DNA from: Novosphingobium beihaiense
Lineage (GTDB): Bacteria; Pseudomonadota; Alphaproteobacteria; Sphingomonadales; Sphingomonadaceae
Direction: 5' to 3'
Assembly (NCBI RefSeq): GCF_022832375.1
Contig: NZ_JALHLG010000005.1
Location: 496,001 to 560,000 of the forward strand
DNA length: 64,000 nt
The translations under genes were made by a program, and so were the position numbers. The notes under the pieces were generated by a model. That model was given only the letters and a program-made list of their open reading frames with translations. It was not told the DNA's origin and did no database searches. Below, one piece after another: positions 45,562 through 55,106 of this stretch; within the stretch, counting starts at the first letter, position 1, and every line of letters starts with the position of its first letter.

Positions 45562-46803
45562 ATGTCTTTCATCCGCTTGTTGTCCGCCGCGCTGATCGCG
45601 CTGTTGCCCGCCCTGCCTGCCGCTGCGGAAGCGCCGAAGCCTCCGGTTGTCATTCTGGTTTCCATTGACGGTTTCCGGGCGAGCTATCTCGATCGCGGCG
45701 TAACCCCGCATCTTTCCGCGCTGGCGGACGCCGGGATCAGCGCTGCGATGCGGCCCTCGTTTCCCAGCAAGACCTTCCCCAACCATTGGGCGCTGGTGAC
45801 GGGCAAGACGCCGGATCACAACGGCATCGTTGCCAATCATTTCGAAGATCCCCGCCGTCCGGGCGAGCGCTTTGCCCCCGGCAATGCCGATCCCTTCTGG
45901 TGGAACGAGGCCGAGCCGCTCTGGGTAACGGCCGAAAAGGCAGGCATCCGCACTGCCGCCATGTTCTGGCCGGGATCGGACGTGGCATGGGGCGGCAAGC
46001 AGGTCAGCAACCCCTGGCCCGAACAAATCGGCGGCACACGCCCAGAGGACTGGCAGCACTATGACGCTGCGGTCACGCCGCAGCAGCGGGTCAATACGGT
46101 GCTGGACTGGCTGCGCCGTCCGGAAACGATCCGGCCCCGCTTTTTGACGCTCTATTTCGATGCGATTGACCATGCCGGGCACGAATACGGGCCGGACGAT
46201 CCGCGCACGGATGAAGCGCTGGCGGAGGCGGACCGGTACATCGGCCTGCTGGTCCAGGGGCTGCGCGATCTGCACCAGCCTGCCAACCTGATCGTGGTCG
46301 CCGACCATGGCATGGCCGCCGTGTCTAGCGAGCGGGTCATCGCGCTCGATACGATCGCCGATCCTGCGCTTTACCGCATTGTCGATACGGGCCCTTTTGC
46401 CGCGCTTGAACCGACGCCCGGAAACGAGGGCAAACTCGCTGCCGCATTGCGCAAGCCGCACGACCACATGCAGTGCTGGCCGCGCGGCGAGATCCCGGCC
46501 CGCCTCCGTTACGGCAGCAATCCGCGCGTTGCGTCCTACTTCTGCCTGGCCCAGGTCGGATGGGAAATCGGTGCCACTGCACCGGACAAGCCTTACACGG
46601 GCGGCGCGCACGGATACGACAATGCCGCGCCGGAAATGGCAGCATTGTTCATTGCCAGCGGCCCGGCCATCGCCCCGGAAGGACGAATCGCGCCTTTCGG
46701 CAATGTCGATGTCGCTCCCTTGCTGCGCGACCTGTTGAGCTTGCCCCCGGCGCCGGACGCCGATGGCAACGATGCCCCGTTCAGGAAAGCGCTGCGCCAC
46801 TGA
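45562..46803 (+). CDS. Exported alkaline-phosphatase-superfamily phosphodiesterase (NPP-like)
   Basis: A 413-residue protein with a signal peptide (about 1-22, A-A-A-E-A). It belongs to the nucleotide pyrophosphatase/phosphodiesterase group. V-S-I-D-G-F-R holds the first metal ligand and F-P-S-K-T-F-P-N-H the catalytic threonine. F-D-A-I-D-H-A-G-H-E-Y-G-P and V-A-D-H-G-M supply the later zinc ligands. Such enzymes hydrolyse nucleotides or phosphodiesters in the periplasm; whether the substrate is a nucleotide or a phospholipid head group cannot be told. It is convergent with mutL. Confidence 0.93.
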   Translation: MSFIRLLSAALIALLPALPAAAEAPKPPVVILVSIDGFRASYLDRGVTPHLSALADAGISAAMRPSFPSKTFPNHWALVTGKTPDHNGIVANHFEDPRRPGERFAPGNADPFWWNEAEPLWVTAEKAGIRTAAMFWPGSDVAWGGKQVSNPWPEQIGGTRPEDWQHYDAAVTPQQRVNTVLDWLRRPETIRPRFLTLYFDAIDHAGHEYGPDDPRTDEALAEADRYIGLLVQGLRDLHQPANLIVVADHGMAAVSSERVIALDTIADPALYRIVDTGPFAALEPTPGNEGKLAAALRKPHDHMQCWPRGEIPARLRYGSNPRVASYFCLAQVGWEIGATAPDKPYTGGAHGYDNAAPEMAALFIASGPAIAPEGRIAPFGNVDVAPLLRDLLSLPPAPDADGNDAPFRKALRH

Positions 46804-46811
46804 AGACGGCA

Positions 46812-46830
46812 GGCGCGCTCCCTGCGCGCC
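46812..46830. terminator. Hairpin between convergent NPP-like gene and mutL
   Basis: GGCGCGC and GCGCGCC form a 7-base stem around TCCCT in the 34-base gap between two converging genes. There is no T-run, so a bidirectional stop signal is only likely. Confidence 0.4.
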
Positions 46831-46837
46831 CGCTTGA

Positions 46838-48661
46838 TCACTTCCGGCCGAACAGTTTCTCAATGTCCTGATGGGCCAGCTTGACCCATGTGGGGCGGCC
46901 GTGGTTGCATTGGCCCGAGCGCGGTGTGCGCTCCATTTCGCGCAGCAAGGCGTTCATCTCGGCCACCGAAAGCGAGCGCCCTGCCCGCACCGAGCCATGG
47001 CAGGCCATTGTCGCCAGCACGAGATCGAGCTTTTCACCCAGCAGCAGCGCATCGCCGTTGCGGGCCAGATCGTCAGCGACATCGCGCACCAGTGCGTGAA
47101 CATCGCTCTTGCCCAGCACGGAAGGAACCGCGCGCACCAGCATGGCGCCCGGCCCGAAACGTTCCAGCGCCAGGCCGAAGCGGGCAAGGTCCGCCAGCTT
47201 GTCCTCCAGCGCATCGCAGGCCGCCTCTTCCAGTTCCACGACTTCGGGCAGCAGCAGCGCCTGCGAACGGGCCATGGCATCTTCCGCACCGGCCGCCTTG
47301 AGCCGTTCCAGCACGAGCCGCTCGTGCGCGGCGTGCTGATCGACGATCACCAGCCCGTCGTCCGCCTCGGCGACGATATAAGTGTCCGAAACCTGCCCGC
47401 GCGCCACGCCCAGCGGGTAATGCAGCGCTTCCTCTGCTTCGGCATCGCCGGCCGCCGGTTCCGCACGGGCCGCAGGCTCGGCCATGACTTCCGCCTCATA
47501 GGACCGCCACGCCGCTCCGGCATCGGAAACACGCGGCGGCACGCGGGTTTGCGGAGCCGAATATTCGCGGGCGAACAGCGATCCTAGCGCCGGGGCAGGC
47601 GCGGCTGCGGGGGCCACCGGCTCCACTTGCCAGTTGCCCATGGCACTCGCGGACGGCGGCTGCGCGCTTCGCTGCCCTGCTCCTTCCAGGGCATGGCGCA
47701 AGGCGCCCACCAGAAACCCGCGCACGAAGGCGGGATCGCGAAAGCGCACTTCGGTCTTGGCCGGATGGACGTTCACGTCCACTTCTTCCGGCGGAATTTC
47801 CAGAAACAGCGCCAGCACGGCATGCCGGTCGCGCGCGAGCATATCCGAATAGGCCCCGCGCACCGCGCCCACCAGCAGGCGGTCCTTCACCGGGCGCCCG
47901 TTCACGAACAGGTACTGGTGATCGGCCACGCCCCGGTTGAACGTCGGCAGACCGGCCACGCCGGTAAGCCGCGCCGAGCCGCGCTCGGCTTCGATCACGA
48001 CGCCGTCCTCGGCCAGTTCGCGCGCCACGAGCCGGGCCACGCGTGCGGCCAATTCCTCGCGCGGCTGCACCGCCAGCACGCGGCGCCCGTCATGCTCCAG
48101 CACGAAACCCACGTCGGGCCGGGCCATGGCAAGACGGCGTACGACATCCTGGCAGGCCGCATATTCCGAGCGTGGAGTGCGCAGAAATTTGCGGCGCGCA
48201 GGCACTTTGCCGAACAGGTTCTCCACCCGGATGCGCGTTCCCGGCGGCAAGGCGGCGGGCGAATCGAGCGAAATTTCGCCATGATCGACCACGCGCTTCC
48301 AGCCCTCGTCCGCATCGTGCGGGCGGCTTTCGATCGTCAGCCGCGCCACCGATCCGATCGAGGGCAGCGCTTCGCCGCGAAAGCCGAGTGTCAGCACTTG
48401 CTCGATATGTTCGTCGGGTAACTTCGAGGTAGCATGGCGTTCCAGCGCCAGCGCGATTTCGTCCGGCCGCATGCCGCAGCCGTCATCGGTCACTTCGATC
48501 ATGTCGAGGCCGCCGGAAGCGATCCGCACAGTGACCTGCGTGGCACCCGCATCTATCGCATTTTCCACAATTTCCTTGAGCGCGGAGGCAGGGCGTTCGA
48601 CCACTTCACCGGCGGCGATCCGGTTGACGAGATGTTCGGGAAGGCGGCGAATAGTGGGCAT
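46838..48661 (-). CDS. mutL: DNA mismatch repair protein MutL
   Basis: A 607-residue MutL. The N-terminal GHKL ATPase is complete: I-A-A-G-E-V-V-E-R-P, E-N-A-I-D-A-G-A, D-D-G-C-G and G-F-R-G-E-A-L. The C-terminal dimerisation domain includes G-R-S-L-S-V-A-E and ends R-P-T-W-V-K-L. The metal-binding D-Q-H-A-x-H-E motif (V-D-Q-H-A-A-H-E-R) is present, consistent with an endonuclease-capable MutL, as usual in bacteria without mutH. The ATG at 48661 is preferred over the in-frame TTG six bases upstream. It is divergent from mreB. Confidence 0.97.
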   Translation of the reverse strand: MPTIRRLPEHLVNRIAAGEVVERPASALKEIVENAIDAGATQVTVRIASGGLDMIEVTDDGCGMRPDEIALALERHATSKLPDEHIEQVLTLGFRGEALPSIGSVARLTIESRPHDADEGWKRVVDHGEISLDSPAALPPGTRIRVENLFGKVPARRKFLRTPRSEYAACQDVVRRLAMARPDVGFVLEHDGRRVLAVQPREELAARVARLVARELAEDGVVIEAERGSARLTGVAGLPTFNRGVADHQYLFVNGRPVKDRLLVGAVRGAYSDMLARDRHAVLALFLEIPPEEVDVNVHPAKTEVRFRDPAFVRGFLVGALRHALEGAGQRSAQPPSASAMGNWQVEPVAPAAAPAPALGSLFAREYSAPQTRVPPRVSDAGAAWRSYEAEVMAEPAARAEPAAGDAEAEEALHYPLGVARGQVSDTYIVAEADDGLVIVDQHAAHERLVLERLKAAGAEDAMARSQALLLPEVVELEEAACDALEDKLADLARFGLALERFGPGAMLVRAVPSVLGKSDVHALVRDVADDLARNGDALLLGEKLDLVLATMACHGSVRAGRSLSVAEMNALLREMERTPRSGQCNHGRPTWVKLAHQDIEKLFGRK

Positions 48662-48846
48662 CGGCAATACCTAGCGATGAAACGGCCTCAATTCGAGACG
48701 GACGCCTGCGGAAACCCACCGGAAATTGGCACAAAATTTTGGCGTTTCGCGAATCGATGGGCTAAGGGGGCCCCTTCCATGCCAACCAGCCTGTCGACGG
48801 GTCCGGGGATTCTCGGGCAAACGACTGGATAAATGACGGATTTTAG

Positions 48847-49893
<1,047 letters not shown>

Positions 49894-49960
49894 CAGGTCG
49901 CTAAGGGAGCGGCGACAGCCCTGAAGGGACCGCCGCCAGAAATACAGGAGTGCATGGCGC

Positions 49961-50845
49961 ATGGCACCGCCTGCAAATCGGCGCTCCGGATTTTCCCGCA
50001 GAGCGCAGTATTCGACGTTCTTGAGTTATACTGCCGGCGCAGTGGCCGTTGTGGTGGGGTTGGTGTTGCTCGCCCTATCCATCGTCAGCCCCGGTGCCTT
50101 TGCCAGCGTGCGCAGCGCGGCTGCCGATGTTACTGCGCCTGCCGGGGACGCCGCCGCCGTGAGCCGTTCCTTCGGCAGGCACACAGTAGACAGTATTACC
50201 GGCTTCTTCACTTCGGGGCGTGAGCACGCCCGTCTGAAGCGCGAACTGGCCGAAGCCAAAGTACGGCTTGTCGAAGCGGAAGCCACCGCCGCGGAAAACC
50301 GGCGCCTCAAGAAACTGCTGGGGCTTAAGGGCACGGGGAGCGCACCTGTGGCCTTCGCGCGGCTGACACGCTCCACCAGCGCCAGCGCGCGGCGTTTCGC
50401 CATCGTCAATGCAGGACGCAACGATGGCCTCGCCAAGGGGATGCCGGTACGCTCTTCGGACGGCTTGATCGGGCGCATTCTGGAGACCGGCGCATCCAGC
50501 GCCCGGGTCCTTCTGATTACGGATACGGAAAGCCTGGTTCCGGTGCGCCGGGCAACAGACGGGGTGCCCGCCTTCGCCCAGGGCAATGGCGATGGCACCA
50601 TCCGCATCCGCCTGATCAATCTCGGCATCAATCCGCTCAAGAACGGAGACGTCATGGTCTCCTCAGGCTCGGGCGGCCTGTACCGCCCCGGAACGCCGAT
50701 GGCGATCGTTACCAAGATCCTGCGCGACGGCGCGACGGCGCGTGTGCTCGCCAATCCGTCCGATACTGATTTCGTGATGGTCGAACATACCTGGGCCCCG
50801 AAAGAGACGCCGCCCCCCGCCAGCCCCAAATCCGGAGGGCGCTAA
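49961..50845 (+). CDS. mreC: Rod shape-determining protein MreC
   Basis: A 294-residue membrane-anchored elongasome scaffold. A single span lies at about residues 20-45. A coiled coil follows at about 85-125 (R-L-K-R-E-L-A-E-A-K-V-R-L). The periplasmic beta-barrel pair carries V-N-A-G-R-N-D-G-L-A-K-G-M-P-V and S-G-S-G-G-L-Y-R-P-G. It interacts with PBP2. AGGAG before the ATG at 49961 supports the start. It follows mreB by 67 bases and leads into mreD two bases later. Confidence 0.95.
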   Translation: MAPPANRRSGFSRRAQYSTFLSYTAGAVAVVVGLVLLALSIVSPGAFASVRSAAADVTAPAGDAAAVSRSFGRHTVDSITGFFTSGREHARLKRELAEAKVRLVEAEATAAENRRLKKLLGLKGTGSAPVAFARLTRSTSASARRFAIVNAGRNDGLAKGMPVRSSDGLIGRILETGASSARVLLITDTESLVPVRRATDGVPAFAQGNGDGTIRIRLINLGINPLKNGDVMVSSGSGGLYRPGTPMAIVTKILRDGATARVLANPSDTDFVMVEHTWAPKETPPPASPKSGGR

Positions 50846-50847
50846 CC

Positions 50848-51393
50848 GTGCCTATGCTATCGCGCGGCGGCGGACCGGCACGGCGGAGCATTAATCGCGC
50901 GCCCTCCCCATTGATCGCGCTGGCCCTGCCCTGGCTGACCATCTTTCTGGGCTCACTGCTGCCTGGCTGGGTGCTGATCGCCTCGGCACCAGTACTGCCG
51001 CCGGTCGGATTCCTGTTGTTCCTGTCCTGGCGGCAATTGCGGCCGGGGCTGCTGCCGATCTGGTCGGGTTTGCCGCTCGGCCTGTTCGATGATCTGTTTT
51101 CGGGCCAGCCCTTCGGCGCCGCGGTGCTGTTGTGGTCGCTGGCCGCAATCGTGCTGGAACTGGTCGAGGCGCGCGTGCCCTGGCGCAGCTTTTTCACCGA
51201 GTGGCTGGTGGCGATTGGGCTGATCGTTGCCTATATCGTTATGGGTCTGGCGCTGGCCAATCTGGCGGGTGCAGGCGCGCACATCGGGATTATCCTGCCG
51301 CAGATCGTGATTTCCATTCTTTCCTATCCCCTGGTCGGGCGTCTTGTTGCCGTTGTGGACCGTTTCCGGCTTACGCCGTTCATGGCCGTATAA
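50848..51393 (+). CDS. mreD: Rod shape-determining protein MreD
   Basis: A 181-residue integral membrane protein with about five spans and the D-L-F-S-G-Q-P-F-G block typical of MreD. It belongs to the elongasome beside MreC. The start is probably the GTG at 50848, which has GGAGGG nine bases upstream; an ATG at 50854 is also possible. The stop overlaps the mrdA start (TAATG). Confidence 0.92.
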   Translation: MPMLSRGGGPARRSINRAPSPLIALALPWLTIFLGSLLPGWVLIASAPVLPPVGFLLFLSWRQLRPGLLPIWSGLPLGLFDDLFSGQPFGAAVLLWSLAAIVLELVEARVPWRSFFTEWLVAIGLIVAYIVMGLALANLAGAGAHIGIILPQIVISILSYPLVGRLVAVVDRFRLTPFMAV

Positions 51394-53489
51394 TGAAGAT
51401 TTCGTTCCGGCGCCTGCTTCCCAAGAGCCACACGACTTCCGGCACGCTGCGCAACAGCTTTGACCGGCGCACTCTGGTGGTGGGATCGGTACAGGGCGGG
51501 CTCGGCATGCTGCTGGCCGCGCGGATGGGTTATCTCGCGGTTTTCGAGAACGAGAAGTACAAGCTCGAAGCCGAAAGCAACCGCGTCAACCTCTCGCTCA
51601 TTCCCCCGCGCAGGGGGTGGATTCTGGACCGTCACGGCACCCCGCTCGCCTCGAACCAGGCCGACTTTCGCGTGGATGCGATCCCGGCGCGGATGACCAA
51701 TGTTGCGCAGGAGATTAACGCTGTCGAGAAACTGCTCCAGCTCGATCCTGTCCAGCGGCAGGACCTTGGAGACAAGATCGACAAGGCGCGCGGGTTCGCA
51801 GCCGTCGAAGTTGCCTCTGGGCTTGATTGGGAGCGTTTCGCCGCGGTGAGCGTACGGCTGCCCGACTTGCCGGGGATCGTCACTCAGCGCGGCTTCTCGC
51901 GCTACTATCCCAACGGCCCCTCCGTCGCCCATCTCATCGGCTATGTCGGACCGGCCTCGGCCGAAGAGTACCAGAAAGACCACGATCCTCTGCTGATCAC
52001 GCCGGGATACAAAGTGGGCAAGGACGGCCTTGAAAAGGTCTTCGAAAAGGAATTGCGCGGCTCGCCCGGCGCGCGGCGGGTGGAAGTTACAGCCTCGGGC
52101 CGCATTGTACGGGAACTGGAAACGCGAGAAGACACGCCCGGCAAGGCCGTCAAGCTGACAATCGACGGCGGGCTGCAGGACTATGCCTCGCGAAGGATCG
52201 GCCTCCAATCGGCTGCGGTCGTTGTGATCGACTGCCTTACCGGCGGCGTTCTTGCGCTTTGCTCGATGCCTGCCTTCGATCCCAACAGCTTTGCCGACGG
52301 CATCGGCCGCCTCGAATGGAAGATGCTTAACGAGGATGATCACATCCCGCTGCTGAACAAGGCACTGCGCGGCCTGTATCCTCCCGGATCGACCGTGAAG
52401 CCTCTGGCAACTCTCGCCCTTCAGCAACACGGCATATCTCCCGACGAGCGCGTGTTCTGTCCTGGCGGCTACCGGCTCGGCAGGCGGTATTTTCGCTGTG
52501 ACGCCGTGCATGGTTCAATGGACATGCGCAGCGCGATCGAGCGCAGCTGCAATACCTATTTCTGGAGCATGGTGGACCGTGTCGGCTACGATACGATCGC
52601 ACCGGTCGCCAAGCTGCTCGGGCTGGGGCAGGAATTCGACCTGCCGGTCGCACAGCAACGCTATGGCACCGTTCCCGATAGCACCTGGAAGATGCGCCGC
52701 TACGATCAGCAATGGACCGCGGCGGATTCGCTCAACGCGTCGATCGGTCAAGGGTACGTTTCGGTTTCACCGTTCCAGCTTGCTGTGATGACCTCGCGGA
52801 TTGCCAGTGGACGCAACCTTCAACCATCGTTGCTGTACGGGCAGCCCAAGCCGCTTGGGCCTGAACTGCCGTTTACGCCGGAGCAGCTTGCCGTTGCGCA
52901 CGACGGAATGTTCCGCGTGGTCAACGGAGCCGGCACCGGGCGCGGCAGCCGGATTGACATCGATGGCGTCCTCATGGCCGGAAAAACCGGGACGGCCCAA
53001 GTGCGCAGGATGATTTCGCGCGGGCATGTCGCGGACTGGGGATCGCGCGATCACTCGCTGTTTATCTGCTACGCCCCCACCGACGCGCCGCGCTATGCGA
53101 TGTCCGTGGTGGTGGAGCATGGCGGCTTCGGGGCCACGTCCGCTGCGCCCATCGCCAAGGATGTCATGACTTACCTGTTCAATCCGGGGAAGGCCTGGGA
53201 CACGCTGCTGGCACTGGAAAAAGGCTGGGGCGGAACCGCGCAGGAGCGGCTCGATGCCCGTTACCGGCAATATGTCGCGCAATATGGCGTTGGCGCGCCG
53301 AAAGTATCTGCCGAGAAGGAAATCCAGAAGGCACGGGAAGCAGAAAACGCGCAGCCAGCAGCAAACGAGGCACAGGCTCCACCCGAACCGGAGAGCGCTC
53401 AAGATACCGCTGGCGGACAACCTGCAGGGGCAGCTCCCCCGGATTCAAACAGCCAGGCGGAATCGAACAGCTCAGGCGGCACCCCATGA
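51393..53489 (+). CDS. mrdA: Penicillin-binding protein 2 (elongation transpeptidase)
   Basis: A 698-residue class B PBP that cross-links new glycan during cell elongation. It has an N-terminal membrane anchor at about 28-48 and a pedestal domain starting R-G-W-I-L-D-R-H-G. The transpeptidase motifs are S-T-V-K (in P-G-S-T-V-K-P), S-C-N and K-T-G-T. After the catalytic domain there is an extra tail of about 70 residues rich in Gln, Ala, Pro and Glu, which looks disordered. It works with RodA, whose gene overlaps its stop by four bases. Confidence 0.96.
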   Translation: MKISFRRLLPKSHTTSGTLRNSFDRRTLVVGSVQGGLGMLLAARMGYLAVFENEKYKLEAESNRVNLSLIPPRRGWILDRHGTPLASNQADFRVDAIPARMTNVAQEINAVEKLLQLDPVQRQDLGDKIDKARGFAAVEVASGLDWERFAAVSVRLPDLPGIVTQRGFSRYYPNGPSVAHLIGYVGPASAEEYQKDHDPLLITPGYKVGKDGLEKVFEKELRGSPGARRVEVTASGRIVRELETREDTPGKAVKLTIDGGLQDYASRRIGLQSAAVVVIDCLTGGVLALCSMPAFDPNSFADGIGRLEWKMLNEDDHIPLLNKALRGLYPPGSTVKPLATLALQQHGISPDERVFCPGGYRLGRRYFRCDAVHGSMDMRSAIERSCNTYFWSMVDRVGYDTIAPVAKLLGLGQEFDLPVAQQRYGTVPDSTWKMRRYDQQWTAADSLNASIGQGYVSVSPFQLAVMTSRIASGRNLQPSLLYGQPKPLGPELPFTPEQLAVAHDGMFRVVNGAGTGRGSRIDIDGVLMAGKTGTAQVRRMISRGHVADWGSRDHSLFICYAPTDAPRYAMSVVVEHGGFGATSAAPIAKDVMTYLFNPGKAWDTLLALEKGWGGTAQERLDARYRQYVAQYGVGAPKVSAEKEIQKAREAENAQPAANEAQAPPEPESAQDTAGGQPAGAAPPDSNSQAESNSSGGTP

Positions 53490-54598
53490 GCAGGTCGATC
53501 ATCCCCGATTTCATCGCCCGCCAGCCATGGCAGATGCTGATTCCGCTGTTCGGCCTCGTCCTGCTCGGAGGGGCCGTGCTCTATTCGGCGGCGGGCGGAC
53601 ACTTGCATCCTTATGCATTCAGTCATGTGCTCCGTTTCGGCTTCTCCCTCGTCATGGCCGTGGCGATATCGTGCGTCAGCCGCAACTTCTTCCGGATGGC
53701 GGCCTATCCCATCTACGGCGGTATTGTGGCGCTGCTGGTGCTGGTGGAACTGATCGGCGCCGTTGGCGGCGGCAGTCAGCGCTGGCTCAATCTCGGTTTC
53801 ATGACGCTGCAGCCTTCCGAACTGATGAAACCCGCGATCGTTCTGGTTCTGGCAAAGTTCTATGAGACCCTGCCCCCGCCCATGACGGGAAGCTGGCGCG
53901 GACTGGTTCCGGCCGGCGTGCTGATCGGTATTCCTGCCGCGCTGGTGGTGCTTCAGCCTGACCTTGGCACCGCGCTTGCAATCTGCTTCGGGGGCGCCGT
54001 GATAATGTTCCTGGCCGGACTGCCCTTGTGGTGGTTTCTGAGCGCGGGCGCCGCGACGATCATTTCTATCCCGGTCGCGTTCTTCACTCTGCTGCATGAC
54101 TATCAGCGCAACCGCGTGCTGACGTTCCTCAATCCGGAAAGCGATCCGCTGGGCACGGGCTACCACATCACCCAGTCGAAAATCGCGATCGGATCGGGCG
54201 GTGTGTTCGGCAAGGGATTCGGCAACGGCACACAGAGCCACCTGCAATACCTGCCCGAAGCGCACACCGACTTCGTCTTTGCCACCATGGCCGAGGAATG
54301 GGGCTTTCTTGGCGGGCTGTTCGTGCTCTTCGTGTTTGGGGTAATCCTGACCTGGGGCCTCAACGTAGCCCGCCGCGCTCCCGACCGGTTTTCCGGCCTT
54401 CTCGCCGCAGGCATGGCGGCCACGATCTTCTTCTATGTAGCGATCAATCTGATGATGGTCATGGGCCTGGCACCGGTGGTGGGGATCCCGCTGCCATTCA
54501 TGAGCCACGGCGGCACGTCGATGCTGACCAACATGATCTGCCTGGGTTCGATGATGGCGGTAAACCGCTGGAATCAGAAGCCAAGCACATTCTCCTGA
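53486..54598 (+). CDS. rodA: Rod shape-determining protein RodA (SEDS glycosyltransferase)
   Basis: A 370-residue SEDS-family peptidoglycan polymerase with about ten spans. G-G-S-Q-R-W-L-N-L-G and Q-P-S-E-L-M-K-P are conserved blocks, Q-P-D-L-G-T-A-L follows, and F-M-S-H-G-G-T-S-M-L lies near the end. It polymerises lipid II for PBP2 to cross-link. The start overlaps the mrdA stop, and a terminator follows about 70 bases after its stop. Confidence 0.97.
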   Translation: MSRSIIPDFIARQPWQMLIPLFGLVLLGGAVLYSAAGGHLHPYAFSHVLRFGFSLVMAVAISCVSRNFFRMAAYPIYGGIVALLVLVELIGAVGGGSQRWLNLGFMTLQPSELMKPAIVLVLAKFYETLPPPMTGSWRGLVPAGVLIGIPAALVVLQPDLGTALAICFGGAVIMFLAGLPLWWFLSAGAATIISIPVAFFTLLHDYQRNRVLTFLNPESDPLGTGYHITQSKIAIGSGGVFGKGFGNGTQSHLQYLPEAHTDFVFATMAEEWGFLGGLFVLFVFGVILTWGLNVARRAPDRFSGLLAAGMAATIFFYVAINLMMVMGLAPVVGIPLPFMSHGGTSMLTNMICLGSMMAVNRWNQKPSTFS

Positions 54599-54669
54599 AT
54601 TTCCTTCAAGTTTCCCCTTCCAATGCGCGAAACATACGTTATAGGAGCCGCTCCGCCGCCGAATCGGCG

Positions 54670-54688
54670 GGGCCATAACGGCCCTTTT
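54670..54688 (+). terminator. Terminator after the mre-rodA operon
   Basis: GGGCC-ATAAC-GGCCC is a 5-base stem followed by TTTT; a second hairpin CCGCCG-AAT-CGGCGG stands just before it (54655-54669). Together they probably end the elongasome operon, 15 bases before the first tRNA-Lys gene. Confidence 0.6.
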
Positions 54689-54702
54689 CGGACAGGCCGC
54701 GT

Positions 54703-54778
<76 letters not shown>

Positions 54779-54804
54779 AGCCTTTCCTCCCGCGGTACTC
54801 GTGG

Positions 54805-54880
<76 letters not shown>

Positions 54881-54911
54881 CTCCCCTTCCTAAACGAATA
54901 TCTCCGGCGCT

Positions 54912-55106
54912 TTAGCGCGCGCTTGGCGATGCACCGTCTTGCGGAGTGCCGCTGGCTTCGATTCGCGCATCGATTTCGGCGGCTGTGCCACTGATCCGGG
55001 CACTGGCGTCCTGATAGCGCTCGTCGAACGTGGGCTCACGCTTGCCGCAGGCGGAGAGAGCCGCGGCAAGCGTCAGCAGCGCGAGCAGGACTGGACGCCG
55101 CGCCAT
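54912..55106 (-). CDS. Small lipoprotein overlapping tamB (64 aa)
   Basis: A 64-residue predicted lipoprotein: M-A-R-R-P then a hydrophobic stretch ending A-L-S-A-C, with Cys20 lipidated. The mature 45 residues are charged, with D-E-R-Y-Q-D-A-S-A-R-I-S and E-I-D-A-R-I-E-A, which look helical. The ATG overlaps the tamB stop by one base (TGATG), so it is the last gene of a tamA-tamB operon. I do not recognise the family. The coupling suggests a helper of the TAM complex, but nothing else shows it. Confidence 0.75.
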   Translation of the reverse strand: MARRPVLLALLTLAAALSACGKREPTFDERYQDASARISGTAAEIDARIEASGTPQDGASPSAR

